From Paenibacillus_V sp046244365 (GTDB lineage Bacteria > Bacillota > Bacilli > Paenibacillales > NBRC-103111): DNA of 64,000 bases. The notes under the pieces were generated by a model, which did no database searches, was not told the DNA's origin, and worked only from the letters and a program-made list of their open reading frames with translations. Positions 1 to 8,470 of this stretch are shown here, one piece after another; positions within the stretch are counted from its first letter, which is position 1; every line of letters starts with the position of its first letter. The translations under genes were made by a program, and so were the position numbers. Where the stretch lies: assembly GCF_046244365.1 (NCBI RefSeq), contig NZ_CP176395.1, positions 682,001 through 746,000 of the forward strand, written 5' to 3'.

Positions 1-681
1 AACAAGCATCTTTTGCCAGTAGGCAAGTATCCAATGATTTTCCACTCGGTTTCAAAACTCAAAGAAGCTGACATTAAGGATATTCTCATAGTTACTGGAA
101 AAGATCACATGGGAGATGTCGTCAACTTATTAGGGAGTGGAACGGAGCTAGGTGTTTCATTCACCTATAAAGTTCAAGATGAAGCGGGTGGAATTGCTCA
201 AGCACTAGGGCTGGCCAAACATTTTGTAGGAACAGATCAAATGGTTGTTATTCTAGGGGATAATGTATTCTCCGACAGTATAACACCTTACGTAAAAAAC
301 TTTAAAGAGCAGAAATTTGGAGCGAAGATTTTACTTCAAGAAGTACATGATCCGCAACGTTACGGTGTAGCAGAACTGAACGGAACAAGAATTGTCTCGA
401 TAGAGGAGAAGCCAAAAAGCCCTAAGAGTAGTTTTGCCGTAACAGGTATTTATATGTACGATAATAAGGTTTTTGATATCGTTAAAACATTAGCACCGTC
501 GGATCGGGGCGAAATGGAAATCACGGATGTAAATAATGCATATATTAATCGTAATCAATTATCTTATGACGTACTGCTGGGCTGGTGGACAGATGCAGGG
601 ACACATAGTTCTTTGGCTAGAGCCAATGAATTAGCGAAGAGTATAACATTTGGTGTGGAATTTGGAAAGCTTAAAATATAA
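1..681 (+). CDS. rfbA: Glucose-1-phosphate thymidylyltransferase, 5' end outside window
   Basis: Makes dTDP-glucose from glucose-1-phosphate and dTTP, the first step of dTDP-L-rhamnose synthesis in the cytoplasm. The frame is open from base 1 and already encodes NKHLLPVGKYPM, the conserved lysine/proline stretch that lies about 25 residues after the start in this family, so the true start is upstream of the window. ILGDNVF (metal-binding Asp region), the EEKP motif and the GWWTDAGT block are visible. The size fits the short form of the enzyme (about 245 residues). It is followed 12 bases later by rfbC, in operon with rfbB and rfbD. Confidence 0.93.
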   Translation, partial: NKHLLPVGKYPMIFHSVSKLKEADIKDILIVTGKDHMGDVVNLLGSGTELGVSFTYKVQDEAGGIAQALGLAKHFVGTDQMVVILGDNVFSDSITPYVKNFKEQKFGAKILLQEVHDPQRYGVAELNGTRIVSIEEKPKSPKSSFAVTGIYMYDNKVFDIVKTLAPSDRGEMEITDVNNAYINRNQLSYDVLLGWWTDAGTHSSLARANELAKSITFGVEFGKLKI

Positions 682-693
682 TGAGGTGCCGTT

Positions 694-1239
694 GTGAAGA
701 TAATCGAGACGAAGTTGAGCGGAGTCCATATTCTTGAACCCGATATTTTTGTGGATCATCGCGGTTTTTTTATGGAAAGCTACAATCGTGATCGGCTCTT
801 ATGTATGGGACTTGATCATGAATTTGTTCAAGATAATCACTCACTATCGGTTGAAGCCGGTGTGTTGAGGGGACTTCACTATCAATTAGCCCCCAAAGCA
901 CAAACGAAACTCGTTCGTGTGATTGCAGGTGCTGTCTATGACGTCGTTGTTGATATTAGAAAAGAATCTCAAACTTATGGACAGTGGATTGGCGTCAAAC
1001 TTTCCGCAAAGAACAAGAAACAACTGTTCGTACCTAAGGGGTTTGCCCATGGCTTTTGCACAATCGAACCCAATACTGAAGTTTTATATAAAGTGGACGA
1101 ATATTATTCTTCGGAGCATGATCGAGGGATTTTATGGAGTGATCCAGTTCTTGGTATCGAATGGCCGGTTTCAAAACCGATTTTGTCAGGGAAAGATGAG
1201 GAGCATCCGTGTCTGTTTGATGCGGACAACAATTTCTAA
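694..1239 (+). CDS. rfbC: dTDP-4-dehydrorhamnose 3,5-epimerase
   Basis: Epimerises C3 and C5 of dTDP-4-keto-6-deoxyglucose. The 181-residue length is typical, and the cupin signature is plain: DHRGFFMESYN near the N-terminus, QDNHS, GVLRGLHYQ (catalytic His region), then VPKGFAHGF. The start is GTG at 694, preceded by GAGGTG; no better ATG lies near. It sits second in an rfbACBD operon, with 15 bases to rfbB. Confidence 0.95.
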   Translation: MKIIETKLSGVHILEPDIFVDHRGFFMESYNRDRLLCMGLDHEFVQDNHSLSVEAGVLRGLHYQLAPKAQTKLVRVIAGAVYDVVVDIRKESQTYGQWIGVKLSAKNKKQLFVPKGFAHGFCTIEPNTEVLYKVDEYYSSEHDRGILWSDPVLGIEWPVSKPILSGKDEEHPCLFDADNNF

Positions 1240-1254
1240 TAGTGGAGGCGTGAC

Positions 1255-2274
1255 ATGAAGGTTTTAGTTACAGGTGGTGCCGGTTTTATCGGCAGTAACT
1301 TTGTTCTATATTTGCTTACTAAATACCCAGACTATGAAATTGTTAATCTGGATGCTTTGACATATGCGGGCAATTTGGAGAATTTGGTGTCAGTACAGAA
1401 TAATTCGAAACACACGTTCGTGAAAGGGGATATCTCAGACCGAGTACTTGTAGACGGTTTGTTTTCACAGGGGGTTGACGTAGTGGTTAACTTCGCAGCT
1501 GAATCTCACGTTGATCGCAGCATTACGGAACCGGATATTTTTGTGCGGACAAATGTAATGGGTACGCAAGTTCTTTTGGATGCAGCTAAGAAATACGGTG
1601 TACAGAAATTCGTTCAGGTTTCTACGGATGAAGTATATGGCACTCTTGGCGAAACGGGGCTTTTCACGGAAGAAACGCCGCTTGCTCCCAATAGCCCGTA
1701 TTCCGCAAGCAAAGCCGGTGGAGATCTACTCGTGCGGGCTTATCACGAAACCTTCGGGTTGACAGTCAATATTACTAGGTGCTCGAACAACTACGGGCCA
1801 TTTCAATTTCCTGAAAAGCTCATCCCTCTAATCATTGCTAATGCATTAAGCGATAAATCGCTTCCGGTATACGGTGATGGCTTGAATGTTCGCGATTGGT
1901 TATATGTTGAGGATCATTGCAGTGCAATCGACCTGGTCATGCATGAAGGAAAGAATGGCGAAGTATATAATATCGGCGGAAATAACGAACGGACGAACAT
2001 TCAGATTGTCAAAACGATTTTGGAACAACTGGGCAAGCCGGAATCTCTTATTTCTTATGTAAAAGACCGCTTGGGTCATGATCGCCGTTATGGGATTGAT
2101 GCGACAAAGATTACCGCGGAGCTCGGTTGGAAACCGAAATATCATTTTGAGTCGGGAATTAGATCGACGATAGAATGGTATTTGGAGCAGCAAAAATGGT
2201 GGAAAAGGATTCAATCGGGGGAATATCAAGCATATTACGCGAAACAATACGGTGATAGGCTGAAAGGAGAATAA
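1255..2274 (+). CDS. rfbB: dTDP-glucose 4,6-dehydratase
   Basis: NAD-dependent extended-SDR enzyme that converts dTDP-glucose to dTDP-4-keto-6-deoxyglucose. The 339-residue protein shows the Rossmann motif GGAGFIGSN at residues 7-15, AAESHVDRS, the catalytic STDEVYG and the YSASKAGG Tyr/Lys pair. The ATG at 1255 has a TGGAGG ribosome site 8 bases upstream. Two bases separate its stop from the start of rfbD, so the two are translationally close. Confidence 0.96.
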   Translation: MKVLVTGGAGFIGSNFVLYLLTKYPDYEIVNLDALTYAGNLENLVSVQNNSKHTFVKGDISDRVLVDGLFSQGVDVVVNFAAESHVDRSITEPDIFVRTNVMGTQVLLDAAKKYGVQKFVQVSTDEVYGTLGETGLFTEETPLAPNSPYSASKAGGDLLVRAYHETFGLTVNITRCSNNYGPFQFPEKLIPLIIANALSDKSLPVYGDGLNVRDWLYVEDHCSAIDLVMHEGKNGEVYNIGGNNERTNIQIVKTILEQLGKPESLISYVKDRLGHDRRYGIDATKITAELGWKPKYHFESGIRSTIEWYLEQQKWWKRIQSGEYQAYYAKQYGDRLKGE

Positions 2275-2276
2275 AC

Positions 2277-3143
2277 ATGAAAGTCGTAGTTACGGGAGCA
2301 AATGGTCAACTAGGTAAAGATCTTGTTGATATTCTCCTTAATAAAGGCTTTGATGTTTATGGCTTTGGTAGAGCTGAACTGGATATTTGTAATTTGGAGC
2401 AATGTAGACAAGTTTTAGACAGCTTGCGTCCCGATACTATCGTTCATAGCGCCGCTTATACGGCCGTTGACCAAGCTGAATCTGACCAAGATCGGGCTTA
2501 TCAGGTCAACGCTTTTGGAACCCGGAATATCGCCGTTTGTGCGGAACGAATTGGGGCTAAACTTGTTTACATCAGCACGGACTATGTGTTCGACGGTACG
2601 GGGCAGGTACCGTATAAGGAGTATGATTCAACAAATCCGATCGGAGTGTACGGAAAGTCTAAGCACGCAGGCGAGCTTTTGGTAAGTTCCCTATGTCATA
2701 GGTATTTCATTGTACGGACTTCATGGGTCTATGGCCTTCACGGAAATAATTTTGTGAAAACAATGTTGAAGCTGGGCAATGAACGAGATTCGCTTAAGGT
2801 GGTTAATGATCAAGTGGGTTCTCCGACATATACGGTCGATCTAAGTCATTTCTTGGTTGAACTGATTCGGACTGAGAGATATGGCATTTATCATGCTTCC
2901 AACTCCGGGGCTTGTTCATGGTATGAGTTTGCAAAAGCGATATTTGAAGTCAGCGGTCTTTCGATTGATGTGGAACCTTGTACGACCGATGAGTTTCCAA
3001 GGCCGGCTCCGAGGCCTATGTTTTCTGTTATGGACCATATGTCCATTCGTACGAATGGCTTTGAGGATTTCCGGCATTGGAAAGAAGCGCTACATGCTTT
3101 TATTAAGATAAACAAAAAAATAAGTACGTACTTATTAGACTAG
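2277..3143 (+). CDS. rfbD: dTDP-4-dehydrorhamnose reductase
   Basis: Final step to dTDP-L-rhamnose, the donor for cell-wall or S-layer glycans. The 288-residue SDR protein has GANGQLGKD at its N-terminus, STDYVFDG and the YGKSKHAGE catalytic Tyr-Lys motif. Last gene of the rhamnose operon: its stop codon lies inside the 5' arm of an intrinsic terminator. Confidence 0.95.
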   Translation: MKVVVTGANGQLGKDLVDILLNKGFDVYGFGRAELDICNLEQCRQVLDSLRPDTIVHSAAYTAVDQAESDQDRAYQVNAFGTRNIAVCAERIGAKLVYISTDYVFDGTGQVPYKEYDSTNPIGVYGKSKHAGELLVSSLCHRYFIVRTSWVYGLHGNNFVKTMLKLGNERDSLKVVNDQVGSPTYTVDLSHFLVELIRTERYGIYHASNSGACSWYEFAKAIFEVSGLSIDVEPCTTDEFPRPAPRPMFSVMDHMSIRTNGFEDFRHWKEALHAFIKINKKISTYLLD

Positions 3144-3167
3144 GTGATTGAAAATCTAGTCTTTTTT
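3137..3167 (+). terminator. Intrinsic terminator after rfbD
   Basis: AGACTAG at 3137-3143 pairs with CTAGTCT at 3156-3162 and is followed by a T run. The rfbD stop codon is part of the left arm, which cleanly ends the rhamnose operon. Confidence 0.8.
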
Positions 3168-3197
3168 CTATTGCAGCAGCCCGTCTAGTGGTATTCA

Positions 3198-3206
3198 TGG
3201 TATAAT
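3198..3206 (+). promoter_or_regulatory. Extended -10 promoter element for the glycosyltransferase
   Basis: TGGTATAAT at 3198-3206 is an extended -10 (TGnTATAAT). No well-spaced -35 was found. It lies 32 bases upstream of the next start codon and downstream of the rfbD terminator, so the glycosyltransferase has its own transcript. Confidence 0.55.
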
Positions 3207-3237
3207 GTAGCTACTTGCAGAGTAGTGGGGATCGGGT

Positions 3238-4110
3238 ATGGACGTCAGTGTGTTGATCTTAAATTATAATACGCGTGAATTAACGTTACAGGCTATCCGT
3301 TCCGTTCGGCAGTCGGTTACCGATTTTGCCTATGAAATAGTATTGGTAGACAATGCTTCAACGGATGGGGCGGTAGAAGCGGTTAGACGCGAGTTTCCGG
3401 ATGTAGCGGTTATTGTAAATGATGAGAACGTCGGGTTCGCGCGTGCCAACAATCAAGCGATTCGGGTTGCCGAGGGGCGCTATGTTCTTTTACTTAATTC
3501 GGATACAGTGGTACAGACGGACACCTTGGATATCATGATCCGTCATATGGACGAGCAGCCGGAAGTAGGCGCAAGCGGTTGTAAGGTCGTACTGCCCAAT
3601 GGAACGCTGGATAAGGCATGTCTCCGAGGATTCCCGACACCAGAGGCGTCTTTTTACTATGCGTTTGGATTTTCCAAGCTTTTTCCCGGTAACCCGCGTT
3701 TCAGCCAGTATCAGCTTAATCACTTGAACCCGGATCTGCCTCACCGGATTGATTGTTTGGTTGGAGCTTTCATGTTGGTACGCCGAGAGGCAATCGAGCA
3801 GGTAGGTGTCCTTGACGAAACGTTTTTTATGTATGGCGAGGATATTGACTGGTGCTATCGGATTAAAGAAGCGGGCTGGGACATATCATATTATCCGCTA
3901 ACCCGGATTATTCATTATAAAGGGGCAAGCAGCCGCAGGAAGCCGGCTAAAATCATTTATGAATTTTACCGAGCGATGTGGGTGTTCCATCAGAAGCATT
4001 ACAGGAAGAAGTATGCTAAGGTTGTGAATTTCTCCGTTTTTGCAGGTATCTCATTAAAGTTTGCGCTAGCGATCACGATGAATGCATGGCGCAGAGGTTC
4101 AAAAAGATAG
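3238..4110 (+). CDS. Family 2 glycosyltransferase (rhamnosyltransferase-like)
   Basis: GT-A fold transferase of 290 residues. SVLILNYNTRELT opens the nucleotide-binding fold, VDNASTDG and NVGFARANN are typical of WbbL/rhamnosyltransferase-like GT2 enzymes, and LLLNSDTVV carries the metal-binding region. A C-terminal hydrophobic stretch may touch the membrane. It lies between dTDP-rhamnose synthesis and a lipid-carrier sugar transferase, so adding rhamnose to a lipid-linked glycan is likely; the acceptor is unknown. Confidence 0.85.
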   Translation: MDVSVLILNYNTRELTLQAIRSVRQSVTDFAYEIVLVDNASTDGAVEAVRREFPDVAVIVNDENVGFARANNQAIRVAEGRYVLLLNSDTVVQTDTLDIMIRHMDEQPEVGASGCKVVLPNGTLDKACLRGFPTPEASFYYAFGFSKLFPGNPRFSQYQLNHLNPDLPHRIDCLVGAFMLVRREAIEQVGVLDETFFMYGEDIDWCYRIKEAGWDISYYPLTRIIHYKGASSRRKPAKIIYEFYRAMWVFHQKHYRKKYAKVVNFSVFAGISLKFALAITMNAWRRGSKR

Positions 4111-4144
4111 AAAAATATACCCAAACAGTGAGTGTGAACGGGTC

Positions 4145-5551
4145 ATGCTGAGAAGAAACGAAAAGTTCTTATTTCAAATTTACTCGTTAGCTGATTTTTG
4201 TGTTGTTCAAGCTGCCTTCTTTCTTTCATGGTGGCTAAAATTTTCGAGCGGCGTTCTTCAGTACGACGATCCTCTTCCTATACAGGTGTACTTCACATGG
4301 AGCGTCGTATACGGAGGCATAGCAATCGCTCTCGGCTATATGGTTGAACTCTATTCCCCTCAACGAAAGAAACGATTCTCGTTTGAGGTGTTTAAGGTTG
4401 CTCAGATTCATGCTATCAGCTTGCTTCTTCTGCTAAGCCTTTTGTTTATTTTTAAGCAAGTCCATATTTCTCGCGAGTTTCTGGCTATATTTGTAGTCGC
4501 CAACATTTTTTTCATTATGGTGTACCGCTATATGGTGAAAATATCTTTGCGTTATATGCGGGGACGGGGCTACAACAAGAAATTCATTTTAATATTGGGT
4601 GCAGGCCGATTAGGCAAAAGGTTCTATAAAAACCTCATGCAGCATCCGGAATTGGGTTATGAGGTTCTCGGTTTCTTGGATGATTACCAGACGGAGCATG
4701 AAGAATACAAGGGACTTTACAAGCCCATCATCGGCCGAGTGGACGAATTGGAGGAGAAATTGCAGAGTTTGTTGATTGACGAAGTCATCATCGCTCTGCC
4801 GCTCACCGCGCACGATAAATACGGGCAAATCATCTCGATTTGCGAAAAAGCCGGAATTCGGTCGATGATTATCCCGGATTTTTACGACTTTTTGCCGGCT
4901 AGACCGCATTTTGACAACTTTGCGGGGATACCGCTCATTAACGTGCGGGATATTCCGCTTGATGATTTGAGCAACAGAATTGTGAAGCGAATGTTCGACA
5001 TCGTCTTTTCCCTAATTGCGATCGTGTTGACGCTGCCGCTTATGATTCTTATTGTTACGGGTATCAAATTGACCTCGTCGGGCCCGATCATTTTCAAACA
5101 AGAGCGAGTGGGCTTAAATCGGCGGACGTTCCATATGTATAAGTTTAGGTCGATGAGGGTGCTGGAGCAGGACGATTCGGACACCCAATGGACGACGGAA
5201 AACGATCCGAGAAGGACGAAATTCGGGACGTTTCTGAGAAAAACGAGCTTGGACGAATTGCCTCAATTCTACAATGTGCTGTTTGGTCATATGAGTGTCG
5301 TCGGGCCGCGGCCGGAACGCCCGTTCTTCGTAGAGCAATTCAAAGAAGAAATCCCGAAGTACATGGTAAAGCACCACATTCGGCCAGGCATAACGGGATG
5401 GGCGCAAAGCAACGGCTTACGGGGCAATACGTCGATTCAAGACAGAATTTCGTACGATATCTTTTATATTGAAAACTGGACGTTCCTCTTCGATATTAAA
5501 ATCATTTGGAAGACGGTGTGGAACGGCTTTGTCAATAAAAATGCCTATTGA
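4145..5551 (+). CDS. Undecaprenyl-phosphate glucose phosphotransferase (WcaJ/CpsE type)
   Basis: Initiates surface glycan assembly by moving a hexose-1-phosphate from a nucleotide sugar to undecaprenyl phosphate. The N-terminal third has four to five membrane segments, then a CoA-binding-like Rossmann domain (ILGAGRLGKRFY). The C-terminal bacterial sugar transferase domain carries KRMFDIVFSL, FKQERVG, MYKFRSMR, TSLDELPQF and VGPRPERP. ATG 4145 (MLRRNEK, 468 residues) is preferred. An in-frame ATG at 4082 would overlap the upstream gene by 29 bases and adds a charged tail unlike the family. Confidence 0.88.
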   Translation: MLRRNEKFLFQIYSLADFCVVQAAFFLSWWLKFSSGVLQYDDPLPIQVYFTWSVVYGGIAIALGYMVELYSPQRKKRFSFEVFKVAQIHAISLLLLLSLLFIFKQVHISREFLAIFVVANIFFIMVYRYMVKISLRYMRGRGYNKKFILILGAGRLGKRFYKNLMQHPELGYEVLGFLDDYQTEHEEYKGLYKPIIGRVDELEEKLQSLLIDEVIIALPLTAHDKYGQIISICEKAGIRSMIIPDFYDFLPARPHFDNFAGIPLINVRDIPLDDLSNRIVKRMFDIVFSLIAIVLTLPLMILIVTGIKLTSSGPIIFKQERVGLNRRTFHMYKFRSMRVLEQDDSDTQWTTENDPRRTKFGTFLRKTSLDELPQFYNVLFGHMSVVGPRPERPFFVEQFKEEIPKYMVKHHIRPGITGWAQSNGLRGNTSIQDRISYDIFYIENWTFLFDIKIIWKTVWNGFVNKNAY

Positions 5552-5589
5552 AAAGGTTGGAGCTGCTATTTTGCGGCTCCAACCTTTTG
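5551..5589. terminator. Bidirectional terminator between convergent genes
   Basis: AAAAGGTTGGAGC pairs with GCTCCAACCTTTT around a short loop; A and T runs on both sides let it serve the sugar transferase (+) and the PfkB kinase (-). Confidence 0.9.
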
Positions 5590-5593
5590 TGTT

Positions 5594-6547
5594 TTATCCG
5601 AGCAACTCCCCCAACACCGCATCTCCCGCGGCTCTCGCCGTGAGATCGGTGCAGGTGCTTTCGGCGGACTCGATCGTCCAGCCGGCGACTTTGGTGCCGC
5701 AGACGACGGCTTGAGCGAGCGGCAGGCCGCTGACGAGGCCGGCTACGGTACCGGAGAAAAAGGCGTCGCCTGCGCCGGTCGTGTCGACGACGTTGACGGG
5801 GAATACCGGCTGGTGGCCGGATTCGCCGGTCGCTGCGTCGAAGTAGACGGCACCCTTTTCGCCCATTGTCATGACGATGGACTGAAGCCCGCTAGCATGG
5901 GCATAGGCGGCCAGAGAGCCGACGATCGACTCGATCGTTGCGCCATCGAAGGTTGCGTTCATCAACCGCTCTCCCTCGATATGATTGCAAATGAAGCAGG
6001 ACATGCCCTGCAGCAGGTCGGGATGGCTGCCGATGACATCGAAGTTGCCGGGAATGCCGTAGACGGGCTTGCCATGCTTGGCGGCGAGTTCGATGACGCG
6101 GCGGGAAATCGGCTCGTTCAAGTCGAGTTCGAGGGCAATGTGCGAGCATTCTGCGATTATTGCGTCGCCTTGCTCGATCAGCTGCTGCTCCGTATGCGCC
6201 AGATCGGGCATTTGCGAGATGGAGCCGGCGAGGTCGCCGTTTTCGTTCAGGATGGCGAGCCACATGCCCATTCCTTCGCTTGACGCCTCTTTCACGTAGC
6301 GGACGTCGATCTGATTGGCCTGCAAGCGGCTCAGCACCTCATGACCGATCCCCGTGGCATCGACTGAGCTGACGAAGGTGGTCGGAACGCGGAGGGATGC
6401 GATCGTTTCGGCTACGTTGCGGCCTACGCCGCCGTGGACGAACTGAATCGATCCCAAATTCCGCCCGGCGGGGCGATAGTCTTGTTTGGCAAACCCTTTG
6501 CAATCGATAAATACCGTGCCGATGACGGCAATGCGTTTATTCGTCAA
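5594..6547 (-). CDS. PfkB-family carbohydrate/nucleoside kinase
   Basis: Ribokinase-fold kinase of 317 residues. The second PfkB signature, DTTGAGDAFFSGT, holds the catalytic Asp near residue 250, and the N-terminal GGVGRNVAE matches the sugar-binding signature 1 region. The substrate is not decidable. The GGVGRN start and short lid resemble pseudouridine- or adenosine-kinase-type members as much as ribokinase. It stands alone, convergent with the surface glycan genes, with start ATG at 6547. Confidence 0.85.
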   Translation of the reverse strand: MTNKRIAVIGTVFIDCKGFAKQDYRPAGRNLGSIQFVHGGVGRNVAETIASLRVPTTFVSSVDATGIGHEVLSRLQANQIDVRYVKEASSEGMGMWLAILNENGDLAGSISQMPDLAHTEQQLIEQGDAIIAECSHIALELDLNEPISRRVIELAAKHGKPVYGIPGNFDVIGSHPDLLQGMSCFICNHIEGERLMNATFDGATIESIVGSLAAYAHASGLQSIVMTMGEKGAVYFDAATGESGHQPVFPVNVVDTTGAGDAFFSGTVAGLVSGLPLAQAVVCGTKVAGWTIESAESTCTDLTARAAGDAVLGELLG

Positions 6548-6856
6548 GTAAGGCAGCTCCTTTAAAAGTTAAGTAATAGTCCAACAACGCGATAAGATAA
6601 GGATAAACGTCTACCGGCGTCATTTGGCGCCATGCGTTTACCGGGACGATGAACAATCAGCGGGGATATACGTTCTGAATCGTCAAAGAAAGATTTATGA
6701 TGACAGAAATGTTGTGCAGCGTTCGAGTGACTTCGACAGCCATATTCTCATATATTATAGGGAAAAAAGCGGTCTCGTGAAAGAGCCGAAGGAATAAAAC
6801 ACGGACGGACGTGCCATACTGCTGGATAAGAAGGTTATGGAATAGGAGGTCCGGTC
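6548..6856. other. Intergenic stretch, no gene seen
   Basis: About 310 bases between the kinase start and a small membrane peptide. No coding frame, tRNA or strong hairpin was recognised; promoters for both flanking genes presumably lie here. Confidence 0.5.
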
Positions 6857-6985
6857 ATGGTCGATCAAGACGATAGAGTTCCGGAGGACCCGCTTTCGGT
6901 CGGGAAGGGGATCGCCTACGGTATCTTTTTTGGCTCCATCCTATGGGCGGCCCTTATCGGGGCGTTCTGGCTCATACTCAAATAG
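6857..6985 (+). CDS. Small single-pass membrane protein, 42 residues
   Basis: ATG at 6857 sits 7 bases after a perfect AGGAGG (6844-6849). The peptide begins with a charged segment (MVDQDDRVPEDPLSVGKG) and continues as one hydrophobic helix rich in Gly, Ile, Leu and Trp (about residues 19-40), ending in Lys. No known family was recognised. The ideal ribosome site and clean membrane topology support a real gene; the function is unknown. Confidence 0.6.
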   Translation: MVDQDDRVPEDPLSVGKGIAYGIFFGSILWAALIGAFWLILK

Positions 6986-7148
6986 GGTGCAGCTGCAGGA
7001 AGGCAGAAACATTGCTTGATTGAATCGGTTGTGTTAAAAACGGTGCGCTTCTAAGCCGCATATGGGGAAAACTTCTGGTTACCCTCGTGCAGCAGAGAGA
7101 AGCGCATTTTTAATGGAGAGATATCCTGCTTTCGGGGGACTGTGAAAG

Positions 7149-7192
7149 TAAAAAAGCCTGTGCACCTCTAGTGAAGTGCGTGCAGGCTTTTT
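7149..7192. terminator. Terminator downstream of siderophore-binding lipoprotein gene
   Basis: AAAAAGCCTG at 7151-7160 pairs with CAGGCTTTTT at 7182-7191, with inner CAC/GTG pairing. It follows the stop of the minus-strand lipoprotein gene and is flanked by A/T runs on both sides. Confidence 0.8.
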
Positions 7193-7199
7193 CTATGAA

Positions 7200-8177
7200 T
7201 TAAAGCTTCAGGTCTTTAAAAAGCTTCTCGATATCCTGCACAAGCAGTTTAGCGGCAAGAATGCCTCCGGCCGAGTTCCAAATCGCTTCGTTCACGTTGA
7301 ACGTGCGGTTATTCTTCACGATGCTCATGTTTTGCGCAAGCGGGTCTTTCAACCAGCTTTTGGCCGTTTCCGTGGCGGCGGTTTCACCGTCCCGGTCCGA
7401 TGTGAAATAGAACATAACGTCGCCGTCCAATACAGGCAGCTGCTCCTTGGTAATGTCTTGCGAAAATTCCTTTTTATTTTGCGCATCCGGACGGGCGAAG
7501 CCCAGCTTATCGAGCACGACTCCGGCAAAGTTTTGCTTGTAGTAGACGCGGACTTTTCCCGGTTGAAAGCGCGCGAGCGACACGCGGAACGCCAGTTTAT
7601 CGCCGAGCCTCGACTTCGTGTCTTTCAGAAGCTGGTTGAACTTGTCCATGGCGGCCTTGCCTTCCGCTTCCTTGCCGAGCGCTTTGGCGAACAAGTCGAA
7701 ATTCTCGAACATGCTGTCGCCCAAATTTTCGCTGAAAACGGTAGGCGCAATAGCGGAGAGCTGGTCGTAAATTTTTTCCTGCCGCACCTTGGTCCCGAGA
7801 ATTAAATCCGGTTTCAGGCTGGCGATCAGCTCCATGTTAGGCTGCGTTTCGTCGCCGACGACTTGAACGCCGTCCATGCGGTCCTTGATGTGGTCATACC
7901 ACGGATTGCCGATCCAAGATTTTACGGCTCCGACAGGTTTGATGCCGAGCTCCAGCAGCGTTTCCGTCCCTTGTGTGGTCAACACGACCACCCTTTGCGG
8001 CGTCCCCGTAATTTTGGTTTCGCCCATGGCATGCTTAATGGATTGTGTAGTGTCCTGGGGCTTCGCGCTTTCTTTCGGTTTTGGCGCTTTCTCGCCGTTA
8101 TTGCCGCAGGCGGCTGTAAATAAAGCAACGATAAGAAGGCAAAGCATAAGTGTGACGGATTTTTTGGATCGCAGCAT
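7200..8177 (-). CDS. Iron(III)-siderophore ABC transporter substrate-binding lipoprotein
   Basis: Extracellular receptor lipoprotein that hands a ferric siderophore to an ABC importer. Start ATG at 8177 is chosen: it is followed by a signal peptide with lipobox FTAAC (Cys at about residue 22) and preceded by AAGGGGAA. The longer upstream frame is not signal-like. The FhuD/FecB-type periplasmic-binding fold is seen in RVVVLTTQGTETLLELGIKPVGA and LIASLKPDLILG. Length is 325 residues. A Fur box lies 36 bases upstream. No permease or ATPase is adjacent, so it probably works with transporter parts encoded elsewhere. Confidence 0.9.
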   Translation of the reverse strand: MLRSKKSVTLMLCLLIVALFTAACGNNGEKAPKPKESAKPQDTTQSIKHAMGETKITGTPQRVVVLTTQGTETLLELGIKPVGAVKSWIGNPWYDHIKDRMDGVQVVGDETQPNMELIASLKPDLILGTKVRQEKIYDQLSAIAPTVFSENLGDSMFENFDLFAKALGKEAEGKAAMDKFNQLLKDTKSRLGDKLAFRVSLARFQPGKVRVYYKQNFAGVVLDKLGFARPDAQNKKEFSQDITKEQLPVLDGDVMFYFTSDRDGETAATETAKSWLKDPLAQNMSIVKNNRTFNVNEAIWNSAGGILAAKLLVQDIEKLFKDLKL

Positions 8178-8212
8178 GATCGATGGATTCCCCTTGTAAT
8201 GGTTATTTTCAA

Positions 8213-8231
8213 GAAAATGATTATCATTATC
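8213..8231 (-). promoter_or_regulatory. Fur box
   Basis: The 19-base sequence GAAAATGATTATCATTATC matches the Fur consensus GATAATGATAATCATTATC at 17 of 19 positions, one mismatch being the central base. It lies just upstream of the siderophore-binding lipoprotein start, which predicts iron repression. Confidence 0.85.
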
Positions 8232-8353
8232 AGTTAAAAAAATACAGACGTTCCCCTTATTTGACGGCCTCGCTCGAACGCCGCATGCTTTCCTCACGGC
8301 TAGGACAGGTCGTATTCGCGATGAAAGCGTACCTCCTTTAGCCCGACCCTGTA

Positions 8354-8393
8354 TTGACATCGGCTGCCTCATCAATGTTACAGTTGTAACATT
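8354..8393 (+). promoter_or_regulatory. tetR promoter -35 and palindromic operator
   Basis: TTGACA at 8354-8359 is a consensus -35. Downstream, AATGTTACA (8374-8382) and TGTAACATT (8385-8393) form a perfect 9-base inverted repeat with a 2-base spacer, lying where the -10 should be. This geometry fits a TetR-type autorepressor operator. Confidence 0.7.
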
Positions 8394-8470
8394 AGTACAA
8401 GTTGATTCGTTTCGCAACCGGAATTCGGCTGGGTCATTCAAAAATAGACACTTGAGAGGATTTGTCACAT

